Part shown: positions 48,672 to 58,300 of the stretch, piece by piece
Layout: each line of letters begins with the position of its first letter
Position numbering within the stretch: position 1 is the stretch's first letter
NCBI GenBank assembly: GCA_022487055.1
Contig: JAKVJJ010000004.1
Location: 20,295-84,294, forward strand
Direction: 5' to 3'
Length of the DNA stretch: 64,000 nucleotides
Origin: Oscillospiraceae bacterium
GTDB taxonomy: Bacteria > Bacillota > Clostridia > Oscillospirales > Acutalibacteraceae
Program-made: the position numbers and the translations under genes
The notes under the pieces: generated by a model
The model's database searches: none
What the model was told of the DNA's origin: nothing
Seen by the model: the letters and a program-made list of their open reading frames with translations, nothing else

Positions 48672-48744
48672 ATGCTCTCCCTCCTAAAAGATGCCGAATG
48701 TGCTGCCATCTTTTCATTAAAATATTTCTTTTATTTCCGCAGCA

Positions 48745-50022
48745 TCAGTAACCGATGGTCTCCGCCGCATAATCAGAAGCACGTTTAACAGCTTCCTCCG
48801 GTGTTGTCTGGCCAAGCAGCGCGGAATTGAACTTACTGACTGCGTTGTTTGTAACACCGGACGGCAGGCAAGTGTAACCGAAAATGCCGGAATTCAGGGA
48901 ATCTGTGATTGCGTCCCAGTTTGTTACTTTCTTTGCGGAAGCAACTTTCCATGCACCCTTCGCTGCGATCGTTTTCAGCGCAGACGGGTTGCCGCTTGCT
49001 TTGGAGTTAATTGTCTGGCCTTCTTCGCCCATCAGGTATTCAATGACTTTCCATGCTGCTGTCTGTTTCTTGCTGTTTGCATTGATGGTATAGAAGCCGG
49101 TATGCAGGGTGTTGTACTTCACCTTATTGGTTGGCAGAGAGGCAATATCCCAGTTGAAGGACAGCTTGTCCGCATAAGTCCCGACATTCCAGCTCCCCTG
49201 CCATGCCATTGCTGCCTTTCCGGCTGCAAACAGGTCTGTTGTATCAGAGGACGGCGCAGGCATAACTTTTGCATCAACCATTTCTTTGCAGTCCTTTACA
49301 AAGGAAACCGCGCCGCTGCCGATGACCATCTGACCGTTGGACGGGTCGTAAATCTTGTCGCCCGCTCCGCCAATGCCTGCCCACCATGTCTGGGTGTTGG
49401 GCAGAGCACAGCCATAGACACCGTTCTTTGTCAGCTTTTTAGCGGCTGCTTTAAAGTCCTCATACTTCCAGTTGTTTGTCGGCAGCGGGATTCCTGCGGC
49501 CTTAAACATATCTTTGTTGTAGTAAAGAATTTCTGTGGCAGCACACCACGGCAGGCCATAAGTGGCACCCATGCCACCAGAAAGTTTGGAAACCGCCGGA
49601 ATAAAGTCGCTGGTTTTGATTGTGGATTTCTTAAGATAGCTGTCCAGCGGAAGAATGCCCTTCGCTTCAGCAAAATTTTTCAGATCATTTTCCCAAACAA
49701 CCATAATGTCGGATGAAGCGTCTTTGGTGGAAACCATCTGCCCAAGTTTAGAAGAATAGTCACTTTCCGGAATAACTGTGACATTGACCTTCACACCTGT
49801 TGCCTTTTCCGCCTGCTTGTACATATTCAGCGCATCGTCCTTGCTTGGTTCATTCCAGGTCGTAATGGTGATGCTCTGACCGGAAACATCCTGAGAAGCC
49901 TGTGTGGAAGCTGCAGCAGAGCCTGCTGCCTGTGGACTGGAACTTGGCTGCGATTCACCGCAGCCAGCGAGTGTACCTGTCATCATGACAGCGGCCAACA
50001 GAAATGATACAACCTTTTTCAT
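48745..50022 (-). CDS. Extracellular sugar-binding lipoprotein (SBP family 1)
   Basis: Lipobox LAGCGESQ; ITITTWNEPSKDDALNMYKQAEKATGVKVNVTVI. Confidence 0.92.
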   Translation of the reverse strand: MKKVVSFLLAAVMMTGTLAGCGESQPSSSPQAAGSAAASTQASQDVSGQSITITTWNEPSKDDALNMYKQAEKATGVKVNVTVIPESDYSSKLGQMVSTKDASSDIMVVWENDLKNFAEAKGILPLDSYLKKSTIKTSDFIPAVSKLSGGMGATYGLPWCAATEILYYNKDMFKAAGIPLPTNNWKYEDFKAAAKKLTKNGVYGCALPNTQTWWAGIGGAGDKIYDPSNGQMVIGSGAVSFVKDCKEMVDAKVMPAPSSDTTDLFAAGKAAMAWQGSWNVGTYADKLSFNWDIASLPTNKVKYNTLHTGFYTINANSKKQTAAWKVIEYLMGEEGQTINSKASGNPSALKTIAAKGAWKVASAKKVTNWDAITDSLNSGIFGYTCLPSGVTNNAVSKFNSALLGQTTPEEAVKRASDYAAETIGY

Positions 50023-50063
50023 TTTGAATTCCTCCCATTGCCTTTTTGCAACGCTATGATGTA

Positions 50064-50151
50064 TTTAATCGATTCACCAAATTCATGTATATATTCGTGT
50101 GTAAAACCCAGTTATTCGCATATATACAAGTAGGTTAATCGATTCACTAAA
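50064..50151. promoter_or_regulatory. Two LacI-type operator candidates upstream of the SBP gene
   Basis: TTTAATCGATTCACCAAA (50064-50081) and TTAATCGATTCACTAAA (50135-50151), both centred on ATCGAT. Confidence 0.6.
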
Positions 50152-50364
50152 TAGAGTATACCTGTTCTTCACCATTTTGTCAATTAAATATATTCAACAT
50201 AGTTTATAAAATATATTTGTACATAATGTCTCACTTCCTAAAAACCTTTCTTGAATAATAAACACAGATATTTCTTGCATTTTCCTCAATGAATTGAGAG
50301 TCCGTCCTGAATTTCTGTTATATGTATTGTATGCCGAAAGCGCGCTCCCATCCATCAAAATGCA

Positions 50365-50403
50365 CAAAAAAGAGAGGTACCATTTGTTTTGGTATCTCTC
50401 TGA
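50365..50403. terminator. Intrinsic terminator downstream of the methyltransferase gene
   Basis: AGAGAGGTACC ATTTGTTTT GGTATCTCTCT next to an A-run. Confidence 0.65.
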
Positions 50404-50476
50404 AAAATCTTCATGGAATGGTTTATGCTTTTGTCAGCAGTGAATTTATGACAAGATGTTTGCTATATCTGCACAC

Positions 50477-51247
50477 TCATTTTGTGGCTGTGAAAAAGAA
50501 TCTTGGAAACCGGAATATGATTTCTCCGTTCTTCTGCTTTGGATAGGCACTGATCAGTTCCTTATAAATGTCCTTTTCAAAGTCTGTCTTATCGGTTTCC
50601 GACAAAGCATTTAGGTAAGGGCGCAGTCCCGTTGCACGATACCATTCCATAATATCGCTATGAGACTTCATCTTATGGAAATAAGTCGTTTCCCAAATAC
50701 AAAAATCAGAAGCAATATCCGACAACAGGTCATAGTATTGGCTCGGCGTCAAATTATAACAGATTCGTGGATTCTGAAATTTGGAAGACCATTTATGATT
50801 TGTGGATATTTGCTTTATGATTTGATGAATTGGTTCCTGATAGTTCATTGGCGTTTGTACTGCAAGCACTCCACTGGGTTTCAATAGGCACATCATGTTA
50901 TACAGCAGTGTATTATGATTCGGTATCCATTGAATGCAGGCATTCGAAAACACAATGTCAAAGTCCCTGCCCAATGTATGCAAATCGCTGCTTGCATCAC
51001 ACTGCACAAACCGAATATTCGGATGCTGCACTTTGGCTGCTTCTATCATAGCCGGTGAACTGTCAATGCCTAAAATATCCGCATCCGGATACCGCTGTGC
51101 CAGCACTTCAGAACTGTTTCCCGGTCCACAGCCGATATCCAATATTTTTTTCGGTTTTTCCAAATAAATGCGGTTCACCAAGTCAATGGCGGGCTGTGTC
51201 CGTTCATTGCTAAATTTTAGGTACTTTGCTGAATCCCAATCCGTCAT
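50477..51247 (-). CDS. tam: Class I SAM-dependent methyltransferase (trans-aconitate methyltransferase-like)
   Basis: MTDWDSAKYLKFSNERTQPAIDLVNRI; KILDIGCGPGNSSEVLAQRYPDADILGIDSSPAMIE; NACIQWIPNH. Confidence 0.85.
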   Translation of the reverse strand: MTDWDSAKYLKFSNERTQPAIDLVNRIYLEKPKKILDIGCGPGNSSEVLAQRYPDADILGIDSSPAMIEAAKVQHPNIRFVQCDASSDLHTLGRDFDIVFSNACIQWIPNHNTLLYNMMCLLKPSGVLAVQTPMNYQEPIHQIIKQISTNHKWSSKFQNPRICYNLTPSQYYDLLSDIASDFCIWETTYFHKMKSHSDIMEWYRATGLRPYLNALSETDKTDFEKDIYKELISAYPKQKNGEIIFRFPRFFFTATK

Positions 51248-51388
51248 AGTATTGCCTCCTTCTATCGTTACCGCAGGACAAATCCATTTTCATGTCCGAC
51301 GTTCTGTCTCATCCTTCTGCGGGAACAGGTCTATGGAAAGGTGAACGCAAAAGCAGTGTTTCTCCGGCAACCGCGGCATGGGTATGCT

Positions 51389-52267
51389 TTAGCCTTTTAT
51401 TGCGCCGGCAATAACACTTTTCTGCAACTGATCGCTGAACAGGAAATAAATAATCAAAGTAGGAACCGTAGCAATCACAAGCCCGGCCCCGATTGGCCCC
51501 CAGTGTGTGCCCTGTTGGCCGGAAAGCGACATGATGCCGACTGTAAGGGTCTTCAAATTATCGTTGCTCACAAAGGTATTGGCAAACATCAGCTCGTTCC
51601 AGGAAGAAAGGAATGTGAAAATTGCAACGGTAGCAATTGCCGGACGAACCAGCGGCAGTACGATGCTGTAAAACATTCTGTATATACCGCAGCCGTCCAG
51701 ACAGGCCGATTCCTCCATTTCTTTCGGAACATCCCGGAAGAATCCCACCATAATGAAAATTCCCATTGGCAGCGCAAAGGCTGTATAAGGAAGGATCAGG
51801 GACAAGTAGCTGTTGAGAAGCCCTAAATTTTTTAGAACAATAAACAACGGAAGAAGCGTTGCATGAAGCGGTACCATCATTCCAAGAAGAATGAAATTCA
51901 GAAACGCATGGCTCAATTTCCAGTGCATACGTGCGATTGCATAAGCCGAGGTCGTAATTAGGATGGTGGAGAGCACAATTGTAATACCGGTTACGATAAC
52001 GCTGTTTAACAGGTAAACTGCAACATTGCCGTTGGTCAATACATCGGAATAGTTTGACGCTCTCCATACCAGCGGCAACCCCATGGCATTTCCGCTGAAA
52101 ATTTCATTGTTATCTTTAAAAGAAAACAGGAAAAGCCAGATTAGGGGATAAATCTGAATGACTGCAAATATCCCCAGCAACAAGTACATGACTACGGAAG
52201 AAACTTTTATTTTCTTTTTTCCTACACTCGGTTCGCGTTTAAGATCTGCCTCCATATGTATCACCAT
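51389..52267 (-). CDS. Carbohydrate ABC transporter permease (MalG-like)
   Basis: RDVPKEMEESACLDGCGIYRMFYSIVLPLVRPAIATVAIF. Confidence 0.93.
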   Translation of the reverse strand: MVIHMEADLKREPSVGKKKIKVSSVVMYLLLGIFAVIQIYPLIWLFLFSFKDNNEIFSGNAMGLPLVWRASNYSDVLTNGNVAVYLLNSVIVTGITIVLSTILITTSAYAIARMHWKLSHAFLNFILLGMMVPLHATLLPLFIVLKNLGLLNSYLSLILPYTAFALPMGIFIMVGFFRDVPKEMEESACLDGCGIYRMFYSIVLPLVRPAIATVAIFTFLSSWNELMFANTFVSNDNLKTLTVGIMSLSGQQGTHWGPIGAGLVIATVPTLIIYFLFSDQLQKSVIAGAIKG

Positions 52268-52270
52268 TCT

Positions 52271-53161
52271 TTATTCCACTGCATTTTTGCTGAAAAGTTT
52301 ATTGATTACCAGGGTAAAAACAAGACATTCTATAATAATAAAAATCGCCATTGCGCTGCCATATCCGTACTGGTAGCGCGTAAAAATAGTTGTATACATC
52401 AGGGTTGTAGGAACTTCCGTAGAATGCAGCGGACCACCGTTTGTCATGACATAAATCAGGTCGAAAGCTTTAAACGAACCTGTTACGGCAAAAACAATGC
52501 AGACGGCGAGAATCGGCTTCATCAAAGGAATGGTTATATGGAACGCCATTGTCGCTTCTCCTGCACCATCTATGCGTGCAGCTTCATAAATATCCGGTGA
52601 AATTGATTTGGCACCGGCATACAGCAGTAGCATATAATAACCGACGTACTGCCACACCATGGCGACAAAAACCGATGCCAACGCCGTTTTCGTGTCGGCC
52701 AGCCATGCATCCGTCAGAGACCCAAGCCCAATGGCTTTCAGAACTGTGTTCAGCATACCGTAATCGTTATTATAAATTTTCATCCATAGCTGCCCGATAA
52801 CAACCGTCGAAATGATGACCGGAATAAAATATACCGTTCTGAAAAAACGTTCTCCACGAATTCCCCTTGCAAGGGTCAGCGCCAAAACCAGAGAAAACGG
52901 GATCTGAATACCGACGGAAATCAAAGCTAACACCAGCGAGTTGATAACCGCCTGGATAAAGCCGTCGGTGTTATTCACAAAAAGGTTTTTATAATTTTCA
53001 AACCCAACGAACACTTCTTTTGAAAATCCGTCCCACTTCAAAGTGCTGTAATGGAGAGAAAAGAAGATGGGTATTACAATAATTACGGTAAGCAAAATAA
53101 ATGTCGGAAGGATGAAAAGAAGTATCGTTCTTTTTCTACTAAGTAATCTGTCCATAAACAT
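52271..53161 (-). CDS. Sugar ABC transporter permease (MalF-like)
   Basis: KSISPDIYEAARIDGAGEATMAFHITIPLMKPILAVCIVF. Confidence 0.93.
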   Translation of the reverse strand: MFMDRLLSRKRTILLFILPTFILLTVIIVIPIFFSLHYSTLKWDGFSKEVFVGFENYKNLFVNNTDGFIQAVINSLVLALISVGIQIPFSLVLALTLARGIRGERFFRTVYFIPVIISTVVIGQLWMKIYNNDYGMLNTVLKAIGLGSLTDAWLADTKTALASVFVAMVWQYVGYYMLLLYAGAKSISPDIYEAARIDGAGEATMAFHITIPLMKPILAVCIVFAVTGSFKAFDLIYVMTNGGPLHSTEVPTTLMYTTIFTRYQYGYGSAMAIFIIIECLVFTLVINKLFSKNAVE

Positions 53162-53214
53162 CGGCTCTCTTTTTCAAGAATCATAGATTTGGATGACCTG
53201 TAATTTTAAAATGA

Positions 53215-53250
53215 TTTTCCCTGTTAAGAACAAAGCGATAACAGGGAAAA
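53215..53250 (-). terminator. Intercistronic hairpin between SBP and permease genes
   Basis: TTTTCCCTGTT AAGAACAAAGCGAT AACAGGGAAAA, 11-bp arms. Confidence 0.6.
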
Positions 53251-53276
53251 CCTGGGTTATTTTATGATCTGCCGTC

Positions 53277-54581
53277 TCAAGATTTGTTGATCTTCTGTTG
53301 CATCTGCTTGCTGTAATCTGCCGGTGTAATTGTTGTACCGAACAGTTTCTGAACAAGGTCATGATGCGTCTGAGCATCGTCGCCGGTCAAATACAGATCC
53401 CATGCGGGAACACTGCCGGTCGAGCCATTCACGATGTTATCCATAATCTGCTTGGAAAGCGGATCAACTTTGGACTGATCGAGAGAATCATTTTTCCACT
53501 CGGGGAGTCCACCGCCTGTCAGGTACATGGCGGAAGAGAACTTTTCTGCAAGGTACTTGATTGCTTTGACTGCCTGATCTTTATATTTTGTATTGGCACT
53601 CACTAGCAAAGCATCCGCACTGCCGCCAAGGTATTCAGTGCTGACACCCTTACCTCCGGAGATCATCGGGAACTTAACTGCGCTGACCTTCCCTTTCAGA
53701 GATTCGTCAATGAGCTGTGCATCAAAGTTGCCGCCAAAGTACATCGGGATTTTGCCCTGCGTAAACTGTGCAACGGCGTCGTCACGCGTGACACTCAGAA
53801 CGTCCTTTGAAAACGCTCCTGCCTTGACAAGGTCTTCGAGTTTCTGCGCTGCATCGGTAAACGGTGCCTGATCATAAGATGCTTTCTTGTTCAGAGCATC
53901 CAGGCAGGCTGAAGCTCCGGCTGAGCGAAGAGCAATCATGTCATAATACCACATACCGGGCCATTCGTCTTTTTCACCGACGCACATCGGCGTAATGCCT
54001 TTTGCCTTGAACGTCTTTACTGCAGTCAGCAGTTCATCAAACGTCGTCGGGATTTTCACGCCGTTCTGTTTGAACAAGTCGTTGTTCACATACAGAGCGC
54101 CTGCCTGCTGGTTATAGGTAAGGCCGTAAACCTTGCCGTTGAAAGTAATGTTGGTCAGTGCTCCGTTAAGAAGTTTGCCTTTCGTGCCATCGTTCAGATA
54201 CTCATCGACCGGAAGAATTTTTCCTGCGTCAACAAACGTCTTCGTGAACCCGCCTGCCCAGGAATAGATAATGTCCGGGGCACTGTTACCGGCGATTGCT
54301 GTCTTGATCTTCGTTTTGTACGCAGTGTTCTCCGTGGAGTTTGCATCAATTTGGATGTTCGGATTGTCTGTGTTCCACTGCTTAATAATGTTTGCCATGA
54401 CATGCTGCGAATCATTTGTGTAGTTATTCCAAAAAGTCAATGTGACCTTTTCGGAAGAAGCTGAGGTCGTTTGTGTATTACCCTTGGAGTTGCTGGAAGA
54501 CTGGGGCGTGGAACATGCGGAAGCCATCGTCAGCAAGACGGAAGCGCAAAGCGCGCCGGCAACTACTCGCCTAAATTTCAT
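53277..54581 (-). CDS. Extracellular sugar-binding lipoprotein (SBP family 1)
   Basis: Lipobox TMASACSTPQ; VTLTFWNNYTNDSQHVMANIIKQWNTDNPNIQI. Confidence 0.92.
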   Translation of the reverse strand: MKFRRVVAGALCASVLLTMASACSTPQSSSNSKGNTQTTSASSEKVTLTFWNNYTNDSQHVMANIIKQWNTDNPNIQIDANSTENTAYKTKIKTAIAGNSAPDIIYSWAGGFTKTFVDAGKILPVDEYLNDGTKGKLLNGALTNITFNGKVYGLTYNQQAGALYVNNDLFKQNGVKIPTTFDELLTAVKTFKAKGITPMCVGEKDEWPGMWYYDMIALRSAGASACLDALNKKASYDQAPFTDAAQKLEDLVKAGAFSKDVLSVTRDDAVAQFTQGKIPMYFGGNFDAQLIDESLKGKVSAVKFPMISGGKGVSTEYLGGSADALLVSANTKYKDQAVKAIKYLAEKFSSAMYLTGGGLPEWKNDSLDQSKVDPLSKQIMDNIVNGSTGSVPAWDLYLTGDDAQTHHDLVQKLFGTTITPADYSKQMQQKINKS

Positions 54582-55017
54582 AACTTACTCCCCTTAATGT
54601 AAAATATTGATAATCTGCTTTACCGCGCTGGCCCCCTGCAGTTTTCTAATCCTTTTGTCTGCCGGGTCTTTTAGGACGCGATAAAGAAGGTTGACCGACA
54701 ATTTTAAGTAAGACACATGATCATTTTGAATCCTTATTATATTAGATATTGTGGCGAAACGGACTTGCCAATTTCTCATATAGAATGCTTTACTTTTGAA
54801 TGATGCCTAAAAAATATTAAAACTTGAAATTTATTCAGTCACATTGACTATTTATAGTATAAATACATGAAATTGTTTATTCAATAGAATCCTTCAATTA
54901 CAGCAAAGGATGAGCAACATTGAGCAAGAATTGATAAGACTGCCGGCCTCCCAAAAGGTTAAAATTAGTATAGGTTAAAAATGCGATACGTCGTAATACA
55001 AATTGGAGGCTTCCCAA

Positions 55018-57189
55018 ATGACGAAGTTACCGGATTACAAAAACGAACAGCTCAGTTTTGATGATAGAGCCCGTGACCTTGTTTCTCGTATGACCTTGGA
55101 AGAAAAAATTGCGCAGATGCAGCATGAAGCTCCTGCAATTGAGCGGCTCGGCGTTCCAGACTACAACTGGTGGAGCGAGGCCCTGCACGGAGTTGCGCGC
55201 GCGGGCGTTTCGACCATGTTCCCACAGGCGATCGGTATGGCTGCAACGTTTGACCCGGAGCTGATCCATAAAGCGGCAGATATTATTTCCACCGAAGGAA
55301 GGGCAAAGTACCACGAATTCCAGCGCAAAGGCGACCATGACATTTTTAAGGGTCTGACGTTCTGGTCACCCACCATCAATATTGACCGTGACCCACGCTG
55401 GGGACGAGGTCAGGAAACTTACGGCGAAGACCCTTATCTGACGGCAAGACTCGGCGTTGCGTACATTAAGGGAATTCAGGGCGATGACCCAAAATATTTG
55501 AAAGCCGCCGCCTGTGCCAAACATTTTGCGGGGTACAGCGGGCCGGAAGGCGAGCGCCATAAATTCAATGCAGTGGTTTCAAAGAAAGACCTCTGGGAAA
55601 CATATCTTCCTGCTTTCGAAGCGGCTGTGCAGGAAGCAAACGTTGCCGGAGTCATGGGAGCATACAATAGGCTTAACGGTGAACCCTGTTGCGGAAGCAA
55701 GACACTTCTGACCGACATTCTTCGCCGTGAGTGGGGCTTTACCGGCTATGTTACTTCTGACTGTTGGGCAATCAAGGACTTTAACGAAGCGCACAAAGTA
55801 ACCGACAATATTGAGCAGTCGTCTGCCCTAGCGGTGAAAAGCGGTTGCGACCTGAACTGCGGCTGCGCTTTTGCCAGTCTCATTAAAGGTTACCGCTCCG
55901 GCCTAATTACCGAGGAGGACATCAATCGTGCGGTTTACCACCTGATGCTGATTCGCATGCGTCTGGGGATGTTCGACGAACCGAAACATGTTCGGTTTAC
56001 TTCAATCCCATATGAAGAAAACGACTGTAATGAACACCGGAGTTTTGCGCTCGAAGTATCAAAAAAATCCCTCGTGCTGCTTCACAATCGGAACAAACTC
56101 CTGCCGTTGAACAGACAAAAAATCCATTCTATAGCAGTAATCGGTCCCAACGCCGACAGCCGCGACGCATTAATTGGAAATTACGCAGGTACGGCGTCCG
56201 AATATGTCACCGTCGTTGACGGAATCCGCGAAGCGGCGCCCAAGGCAAGAATTTATTATGCGGAAGGCTGCCATCTTTATAAAAACAGCATGAGCGGCCT
56301 CTCGCAGAAAAACGACCGCCTTGCGGAAGCGGTTTCGGCCGCCGAACGGGCCGATGTGGCCATCGTTTGTCTTGGGCTGAATGCCAACCTCGAAGGCGAA
56401 GAAGGCGACGCTTCCAATGAATTTGCATCCGGCGACAAGATTAACCTCCAGCTGCCCGGCAATCAGGAAACGCTTCTCGAAGAGGTGCAAAGAACCGGCA
56501 CCCCCACTGTGGCCGTTCTTCTTGCCGGAAGTGCTCTTGCCGTCACCTGGGCGGACGAACACACCGACGCGGTCGTTGAGGCCTGGTACCCCGGAGCACA
56601 GGGAGGCCGTGCCATCGCATCCCTGCTGTTTGGCAACTTCTCGCCCAGTGGCAGACTGCCTGTCACTTTTTATCGTTCCGACCGCGATTTGCCGGATTTC
56701 CACGATTATTCCATGGAAAACAGAACATACCGCTTTTTCCACGGCACTCCGCTCTATCCTTTCGGTTACGGCCTGAGCTACGCGGATTTTGATTATTCGC
56801 AGCTCCGCCTGAGCAGCAGCACCATCACTGCGGGAAGTGAGATTCAGGTTCACACAACGGTTAAAAATACCGGATCGTGTGAGGCAGATGAAATTGTTCA
56901 GGCATATCTGCAGGATTCGGAAGCCAGCGTCCGTGTGCCGATTTATCAGCTTGCCGGGTTCCGGCGTATTCGTCTGCGGCCGGGAGAAACAGCCGAGGTC
57001 AGCTTTACCATCTCCCCCCGTCAAATGGCACTGATCGATGAAGACGGGAACTGTGTCCTTGAGCCGGGTGCCTTCCGGGTATTTGTCGGAGGAAGTCAGC
57101 CGGACAAACGCAGCGCGGAGCTGACGGGAAAGTCCGTCTCTTCAGCCAGTTTTACGGTGACTGGTTCCCCGCTGAAACTTCAGCGATAA
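55018..57189 (+). CDS. GH3 family beta-glycosidase (glucosidase/xylosidase type)
   Basis: MTLEEKIAQMQHEAPAIERLGVPDYNWWSEALHGVARAG; AAACAKHFAGYSGPEGERHKFNA; GFTGYVTSDCWAIKDF; C-terminal FnIII-like domain. Confidence 0.93.
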   Translation: MTKLPDYKNEQLSFDDRARDLVSRMTLEEKIAQMQHEAPAIERLGVPDYNWWSEALHGVARAGVSTMFPQAIGMAATFDPELIHKAADIISTEGRAKYHEFQRKGDHDIFKGLTFWSPTINIDRDPRWGRGQETYGEDPYLTARLGVAYIKGIQGDDPKYLKAAACAKHFAGYSGPEGERHKFNAVVSKKDLWETYLPAFEAAVQEANVAGVMGAYNRLNGEPCCGSKTLLTDILRREWGFTGYVTSDCWAIKDFNEAHKVTDNIEQSSALAVKSGCDLNCGCAFASLIKGYRSGLITEEDINRAVYHLMLIRMRLGMFDEPKHVRFTSIPYEENDCNEHRSFALEVSKKSLVLLHNRNKLLPLNRQKIHSIAVIGPNADSRDALIGNYAGTASEYVTVVDGIREAAPKARIYYAEGCHLYKNSMSGLSQKNDRLAEAVSAAERADVAIVCLGLNANLEGEEGDASNEFASGDKINLQLPGNQETLLEEVQRTGTPTVAVLLAGSALAVTWADEHTDAVVEAWYPGAQGGRAIASLLFGNFSPSGRLPVTFYRSDRDLPDFHDYSMENRTYRFFHGTPLYPFGYGLSYADFDYSQLRLSSSTITAGSEIQVHTTVKNTGSCEADEIVQAYLQDSEASVRVPIYQLAGFRRIRLRPGETAEVSFTISPRQMALIDEDGNCVLEPGAFRVFVGGSQPDKRSAELTGKSVSSASFTVTGSPLKLQR

Positions 57190-57248
57190 GCCGATAACTT
57201 CCGGCGCACTGATCAATTTTTTTACTTTGCCGTGAGTCTTTTAACTGC

Positions 57249-57294
57249 AAAAAAGGAAGCGCTGCATGTTTCTCCCATGCGGTGCTTCCTTTTT
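57249..57294. terminator. Bidirectional terminator
   Basis: AAAAAGGAAGCGCTGCATG TTTCTC CCATGCGGTGCTTCCTTTTT. Confidence 0.8.
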
Positions 57295-57317
57295 CATGCC
57301 ATGAAACAGCAAAAATC

Positions 57318-58217
57318 CTAAACCCGAAACTTACGAAATTTCTGTGGGGAACATCCCTTTATCTGATGAAAAAGGCGCTCAAACGTTGAAATGCTGCTGA
57401 AACCGACGGCATAAGCCGCTTCGGAAACCGTATAATTGGAATCGGTGAGCAGCACTTCGGCTTTCTTGATGCGGAATTCGTTCAAATACTGATGAAAGTT
57501 CTTCTCCGTGATTTCTTTAAATAGCCGGGAAAAATAATACTCGCTGAACCCTGCAGCACGCGAAATATCTTTCAGATGAATATCTTCCATATAATTCTTT
57601 TCGATGAATTCAAGCGACTTGCTGATCTTTTCAAGCCCCATGTTTTTGCCGTTGCCGGCTTTCGGATTGTCGATGTTGATTCGGGACGGGGTACTGCGGC
57701 AGAGCAGCACCAGGATGTCAATCATACGCGCTGTGTAATACAATTCATCGGCAAAGCCGCCGGTTTTCGATTCCTCCAGTATTTTCTGCAGCTCTGTTTC
57801 AATATATGGATGGATTTTTTCATCCTCTTCCGTGATCAGTCTCACGTCACGGAGCTGTGTATAGATACGGTCCATATCGGCGTAGGAATTTAAACTTGAC
57901 AGCTCAAAATTAATAAAGACACGCATGCCTGTAGGCGTTTCACTGCAGAACTCATGGATATTTCCGCCAGGAATATATAAAATATCTTTTTCCTTGAGTT
58001 CATACCTTTTTGAATTGACCATCACGACAAATGCGTTTTTTAAAACATAAATCAGTTCAATGGCGTTGTGCCAGTGCGGCGGATAGTTGAAATTAAGGTT
58101 CTGATTGATGATCATCCGAAACGGAAACTTCCTGTCGAAAATCTCTTTTTCATGAAGGCCTTCAATCTTCACAAAGCCCTCCCCCTCTCGACTTTCTGCC
58201 GTATTTCTGTGTTCCAT
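57318..58217 (-). CDS. AraC-family regulator with N-terminal cupin domain
   Basis: HWHNAIELIYVLKN...; C-terminal HTH FIEKNYMEDIHLKDISRAAGFSEYYFSRLFKEITEKNFHQYLNEFRIKKAEVLL. Confidence 0.93.
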   Translation of the reverse strand: MEHRNTAESREGEGFVKIEGLHEKEIFDRKFPFRMIINQNLNFNYPPHWHNAIELIYVLKNAFVVMVNSKRYELKEKDILYIPGGNIHEFCSETPTGMRVFINFELSSLNSYADMDRIYTQLRDVRLITEEDEKIHPYIETELQKILEESKTGGFADELYYTARMIDILVLLCRSTPSRINIDNPKAGNGKNMGLEKISKSLEFIEKNYMEDIHLKDISRAAGFSEYYFSRLFKEITEKNFHQYLNEFRIKKAEVLLTDSNYTVSEAAYAVGFSSISTFERLFHQIKGCSPQKFRKFRV

Positions 58218-58300
58218 TATTATATTATGAAAGTATCAGTTTGTTAAGTCATGCCCTAGAGCGATTTTAAAGAATAAACGCACAGTGATAAAATTATCTT

